A stretch of DNA of 64,000 bases from Balaenoptera acutorostrata (taxonomy: Eukaryota; Chordata; Mammalia; Artiodactyla; Balaenopteridae), in the NCBI RefSeq assembly GCF_949987535.1, contig NC_080075.1, positions 44,121,536-44,185,535 of the forward strand. The letters are read 5' to 3'. The first letter of the stretch is position 1, and every line of letters starts with the position of its first letter. Under the pieces are notes generated by a model, which did no database searches, was not told where the DNA came from, and saw nothing but the letters and a program-made list of their open reading frames with translations. Below are positions 58,900-64,000 of this stretch, piece after piece. The translations under genes were made by a program, and so were the position numbers.

Positions 58900-61800
58900 A
58901 TTCTCCTGAATGTTTTCCTAGTTCCTTTAAAAAAACAAAAACAAAAACTTACCCTTATGCCACAGCTGCAGGACAAGTAACAAAATCAACTGTATTTAAT
59001 ATGCAAAAGCTTGGCTTGCATTAAAACTGCTGCAATTCCAGCAATAAAGAACTTTACAGGAAATTGTAATTAATGGATATATTCATTCCACACACACAAA
59101 AATTATTGAACATCTACTATATCCTTTAACTATTTCTTGTCTGGATTAAGTAGTCATATGAATTTTAGATTAATTATTGGAGTAGGGGTCACATAGTGGA
59201 GTAGATTGTTTTCCCACACTAATTTGAATATACATTTTTATCAAATAGAGCATCTTGAGGTACTGATAATCCATGGAACACATGTGGGGAAATTCTGATC
59301 AAGTCTGGATTTCTATCATTCATCTAATCATTCAGCTTCTACTTGAATATCCCCAAGGTAGCTCAATCAGAGGCAACTTATTTTATTGATCATTACTGTT
59401 ATGGGTAGTGTTGGCTGAAATAATAATAGTGGTTATTATTATTACTATTATCCTGACCCCAAATCTGCCACCTTGCATCATCCTTTCCTTTGTCCTAGTT
59501 TTGCCTCCTAACCTTGATGAATTAGTAAAAAGCAAGATCTGGTATTATGGAAGTGGTGCCTAAATTAAACAGACTAAAACAGTGAAGAAACCAGATATTT
59601 TACATTCAAACTGAAGCTGGAAAATCAATGCATTGTTTCTCTTCACATTATAACATTCAAAACTGACTTATTTTTAAATGCATCAGATATGGCTCTTTAG
59701 CAGTATTCTATGCAAGTGTGGGTATCAAGGAGCCAGCCCCTGCTGCCTGAGAGTTCAGAAACTGTTTTCCATAAGCTAAGGGTGAGTGGTCTCTGTTTAG
59801 CCGTAAAGATTGACCTCTAAGAACCTAAGAGACATCTTTGGATTTTGTTTCCTGAGAAGAAATCATGATTTCACATTTGGTCTAAAAACAGCCTTTTCCA
59901 ACAAATATATCAACATCATTACAACAAAGCACAAACTTTCCTTGGAGACTGGAATTGAGCTATAGACATGAAGCCTGTACTAACAGCCTGAGAAATGCAA
60001 CTTGCAGCTTCCAGTCATTGCTGGTCAAATGGAATTTAATGTGAGCTTGCCGAGTATCCCGAAGGAGGAAAAAGGCACCCTCATTTTGCAGCCTTCATCA
60101 GCATTTGTTTCCGAATCACCCCAGTCTTTTCCTCCTATAATAATCAAATAATTCTCTAGCCTTTCATGATTTTTGCCGTATATATCTTTTTGGATATCCA
60201 ATTAACACTGTGATTTTTGTTCTACATATGTTGTGTAATAGTTGATTCTGCCCTATCCTTACAAAACATGTTAAGCTTAATAAATATATTTATGAGAATT
60301 ACTTTGTATAGTCCTTATGCAATCAGCCATGCTGGGTATGATGGCCCAAGACGATGAAAACCCATTGACTTTTTGTAGCAAATTAAGTCTACCACCTAAT
60401 CGGTGAACCCTGCTAAGCTTTTGAATTATGAGGAGAGCCAGAAGCTCAGTTAGAACACTCAAATGAATTATATCAATTCATAAACTTGTTCATGTCCAGA
60501 TTTCATTAGCCACACATTAACAGCATTTTATGTTTATTACTGCTCTGACATAATCTATAAATAACTGAAATGCTAATCATAGTGTTCTGCCGGGCATCAT
60601 CATTTAATCATAAAGAGATACATTATTATAAACTATAATAGATAATAACAAGTCTGGGTCAATGGCCGCATATTAAAAGATCACAATTATATCCTATAAG
60701 GGTATGTACCTCATACATTTGGTGACACATAGGTCCATATCTAATCACTTGCAAATGTTTCCCCTCTGACATACTTATAGTACAAGGTGACACAATTAAG
60801 AAAATATGCTTGTAAAACACTACAATCCTTGAGCATCAAAGTAAACAGAGAACAATTAATAGTGGGAGAAAATATCTTGCCAATGCCAGTTCAATTAACT
60901 CTTTATTGGTAGGTTTGTTTTTCAGTAGAAAGAGAATTCATGTTCCTAACATATGGGAGAACCAAAAAAAGAAAAAAAGAAGATGTGCAGCTTATCAAAA
61001 CGTAACTAGAAAAGCTATTAAATAAAAGCTAAATTCAGTTACAATTGACTTAAAACTGTAAAACAAAGCCTAACTACTGATTAGATCTTCTCCAAGTCCT
61101 ATTAATGGTTTATTGCAAACTGTAACATAGTAATCTTATATTACATTATAAAATAATTTCATGTAGGAATATTCACACTTCTTCGCAAGAAGTAATAACT
61201 TTCGAACTCAGCAAAGCTACCAGTTTCGAATGACCCTGCTATTATTGTTCATGCCATGATGTTGTCATCACTGTTGTGTTTTGACTAGCTGATGACAGAG
61301 CACTGATCAAGTTTGGATATTGATTTAACAAGATGATGGGGTCATTACCTTTGCAGCTTATGTGGTTCCTGTGTTTTTGCTTCAGGAAAATATCCTGATG
61401 AAATACCAACTGCTTACACAAATAATTTCTAAAATAGATTACCAGGGGAAAGAGTTCTGAATGAGAAACGAGGCTGACCTAGAGTCCAAAAATTAATGAT
61501 AGATTATTAAACTATTTTATGCCTAGAATTAGCCACTAATTTAAAGCCTTAGTTGAACAGGACGCAGAGATAGTGTCTGTCTTTGCAAGCACTTGCACCT
61601 CAGAGCTCAGGGTGAATCAAGGGAGATAAAGAAAGGAATGTAAAACACTATGGAAACCAACCTCTGGAGACTTAATATTCTGATCAGCTCACCTCCGAAC
61701 ATCTGGCTCTTAAATGTTCAAGCACAAAAACAAGAGAGCTAATGAAAGCAGCACATATTATCTCTCCCATCAATGTACCTCACAAACACCTGCTAAAATT

Positions 61801-63990
61801 AAAACAAATTGAATCTTGATTGCTGATTAAGTACCCCTTCTTTAGCTAGATATTCTGTCATTATTTGCCCTGGCGCACAATGCGTAAACTGATGAATGGC
61901 GAGTGGTGGGCTGCGGCAGCAAAGGTGGATACAAGGCGATTCAAAGTAGATGAATATAAATGGTAGCAGATTAACTTTGTGTACTCTAACCCAGCAAAAA
62001 AGTGAGTTTTCACCCCCACACCACCCTCCAAGAATGAAAGTGCTAAAACTGCATTGAAAATAGAAAGGTGAGTCTGTGCATTATAATACACCGCCTCCCT
62101 CCAGCAAAGTTCCTTGTAAGTCAGGTCTTGCTGCATTTAATTTACACACCACAGCCTGGCGACTGAGCTTAAAAAGTACTTTTGACCTGTATTATTGACT
62201 GCTTTTATTCAGTTTCTTAGCTGGTGCAAATGCTTTCTTTTTTTTTTTTTTTTGCTTTGCTTTTTATTTATTTATTTTTAGCATTTGCAAACCTTTCCAG
62301 ACACAAGCCGGTAATACCAAAAACAGAACCTCCCAGGACACATTTGGTTTGTCCATATCTGAAACAAATACCTGGACTGTGGTTAAAAAAAAAAAAAAAG
62401 TTACACAATTTACTGCCAATAAACCAAGAGACTATTCAACATGCACATTCCAGTTAGAATAAAAATACCCATTCGAGTTTTCATCACACATATATAAATA
62501 CCTTCCTATGCGAACACTGATGACAGATGTGTGGCTAATCTACCATGTTAACTTCATTTGAGAAACTGTGGTTTTGTTCAAACTTTATTAGCTAAACTCG
62601 AATTGATCCTGATAAGTTTTAACTCAACATTTTACCTGGTTCAAGTATATTTCCAGAATTCATACAACTCAACAGTTCCTCTGTATTTGCAATACATTCA
62701 CATAAATTTCCTGTGAAAATAATCAACTTGTATTTGTTTCAATGTCTTTCAATTAAAACAAACAACAAAAAAAGGAGTGGAGTGAGAGAAAAATAGCAGT
62801 GTGTAAATCCTTTCTAACACTACAACCTACACAACCTGGTTTCATTTATTTATTTATTTTTTTGACTAACACGCTAAGGTCACAACAGCACATATGTTTG
62901 GCATATGCATTTCATCATTGATGATTATACTCTACTCAAAAAGTAGCTGCAAAATGATAGTTATGTCAAAGGGCTAGGTTCCTCTAAGATCTCCTATTGG
63001 GCATTAAAACAAAAGGAAAGAAATGTCCATGAATCACTTATTGTTCCTTGACTTTTTTTCTTATTGCATTCTAAATTATTTAAATATACTATTAGGCATC
63101 ATATTGGAAAAAACAGATGTTTTCTAATTATGAACTGATTTTACAGTGTGATGGTGTCACATATTTAAATTACAAATACACATTTTTAGCATTCCAGCTG
63201 TGCTTTACAAGAGTTTAATTTGCTTCTTCTGATATGTCACATTGCACCTGCCTTTTTAAAACTCCTATAAATGTAAAACATTACTCAAACACAATTATTA
63301 AGGCATGTTGAAGAATTCTAAAGATTCTGAACAGCTTATAGAAGATGAATTTTATATAAAGATTCAATAATGAATCTACCAAATGTGTATTTGGAGTAAC
63401 ATTTACAAATATTTTTAGAGGAATATAAATTTGGACTGATGATCTGTATATGGATATATGGATATATAGTAGAATATAGTATTTGATTTTATTTGCATAG
63501 CACCTTTCCTATTAACTATATCTTCAAGCACAATGATACAAACTTGAGTTTAAAATACCTGCTGTGCCTTAACAACATGAAAATAAAAATTCAGCATCTA
63601 TTAAGAACTTAAAGAGAACTTTTATTGGATGGGAAGTAAGAAGGTACTTTGCGCAGAGCTTGAGCATTAGTTACATTATTATTCTTTTTTCTTTTTTAGG
63701 GACAACTCTATGATACAATCGGATTGATCAATCATTTCAGAAAAAAATTCTAAATATTGAGAATTTAAATTAATTAAAATTTTTCTATAAAATCAATGAC
63801 CAATGAGTTAACAGTGATGGACCCATTTTTCCTAGATATGAGGTAGGGTTTCCTAGGTGCACTTGAGTTTGGTGTGAAACATTCGACCCAAATAAATTTC
63901 AGTGATTTCCCAGGATTTAAATTGTCATGCGATGAATGTTAAAACAAATAAATCCACATACATATGTGAGTGAAGATACATCCATAGGCA
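58900..63990. other. Repeat-poor island 3: candidate conserved regulatory DNA
   Basis: About 5 kb has no mobile element that I recognise. It is rich in homeodomain-type cores, for example TAATTA at 59,067-59,072 and 59,171-59,176. The block 61,480-62,150 is less AT-rich and has the even texture of conserved non-coding DNA. A minus-strand frame of 91 codons at 61,861-62,136 has no domain and is not called as a gene. T and A runs lie at 62,238-62,253 and 62,385-62,399. The function is inferred. Confidence 0.45.
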
Positions 63991-64000
63991 AAAGAATGAA

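Noticed and set aside
61861..62136. 91-codon minus-strand frame with mixed composition
   Set aside because: Not called because it has no domain or transcription signals. It is kept as a test item in the island 3 finding.
1..64000. CRISPR arrays, operons, phage or bacterial genes, CpG-island promoter
   Set aside because: I looked for regularly spaced repeats, ribosome-binding sites before tandem genes and CpG-rich promoters and saw none. The densest CpG patch is inside the CHR SINE at 37,068.

Overview
The window is mammalian nuclear DNA and most probably comes from a cetacean (whale or dolphin). The main evidence is three tRNA-Glu-derived CHR-type SINEs, at 28,408, 30,296 and 37,068. They carry recognisable A and B boxes, and two of them end in AAATAAAT tails bounded by target-site duplications. 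The long CHR form is known from Cetacea and hippopotamuses. The L1 tail at 995-1,504 matches, from memory, the young L1 3' end of the whale lineage. The rest is AT-rich mammalian intergenic or intronic DNA with old L1, L2, MIR, hAT-Charlie and LTR fragments. No database search was possible, so family names rest on recognition of consensus sequence and boundaries are approximate unless a target-site duplication fixes them. | No complete protein-coding gene is visible. Open reading frames are short, low in complexity, or fall inside repeats. The one place where I see exon-like structure is 44,871-45,320: a textbook 3' splice site, a 45-codon open frame rich in Glu, Pro and Ser, a stop codon, and AATAAA about 280 bases further on. 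It is only a candidate terminal exon. | Layout. 1-16,100 is repeat-dense: a short L1 with a folded-back 5' end, two antisense L1 blocks interrupted by hAT-Charlie elements, MIRs, and L2 fragments. 16,540-22,380 is almost free of recognisable repeats and has the look of conserved regulatory DNA. 22,400-35,600 mixes unique DNA with microsatellites, MIR, L2, a MER5-type element and two CHR SINEs. 35,700-36,800 is a second repeat-poor block. 36,800-44,400 has the third CHR SINE, a POU-FOX-POU site cluster and a long L2 split by a solo LTR. 44,400-58,900 contains the candidate exon, purine and pyrimidine tracts, an old sense L1 3' end and a 160-base sequence present twice, 941 bases apart. 58,900-64,000 is the third repeat-poor block. 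| The picture is a gene desert or a very large intron with islands of probable regulatory DNA. I found no operon, CRISPR array, phage, toxin system or other previously undescribed multi-gene system, and none should be inferred. The best leads are the candidate exon, the local duplication, the repeat-poor islands, the POU-FOX-POU composite and the twin-primed L1.
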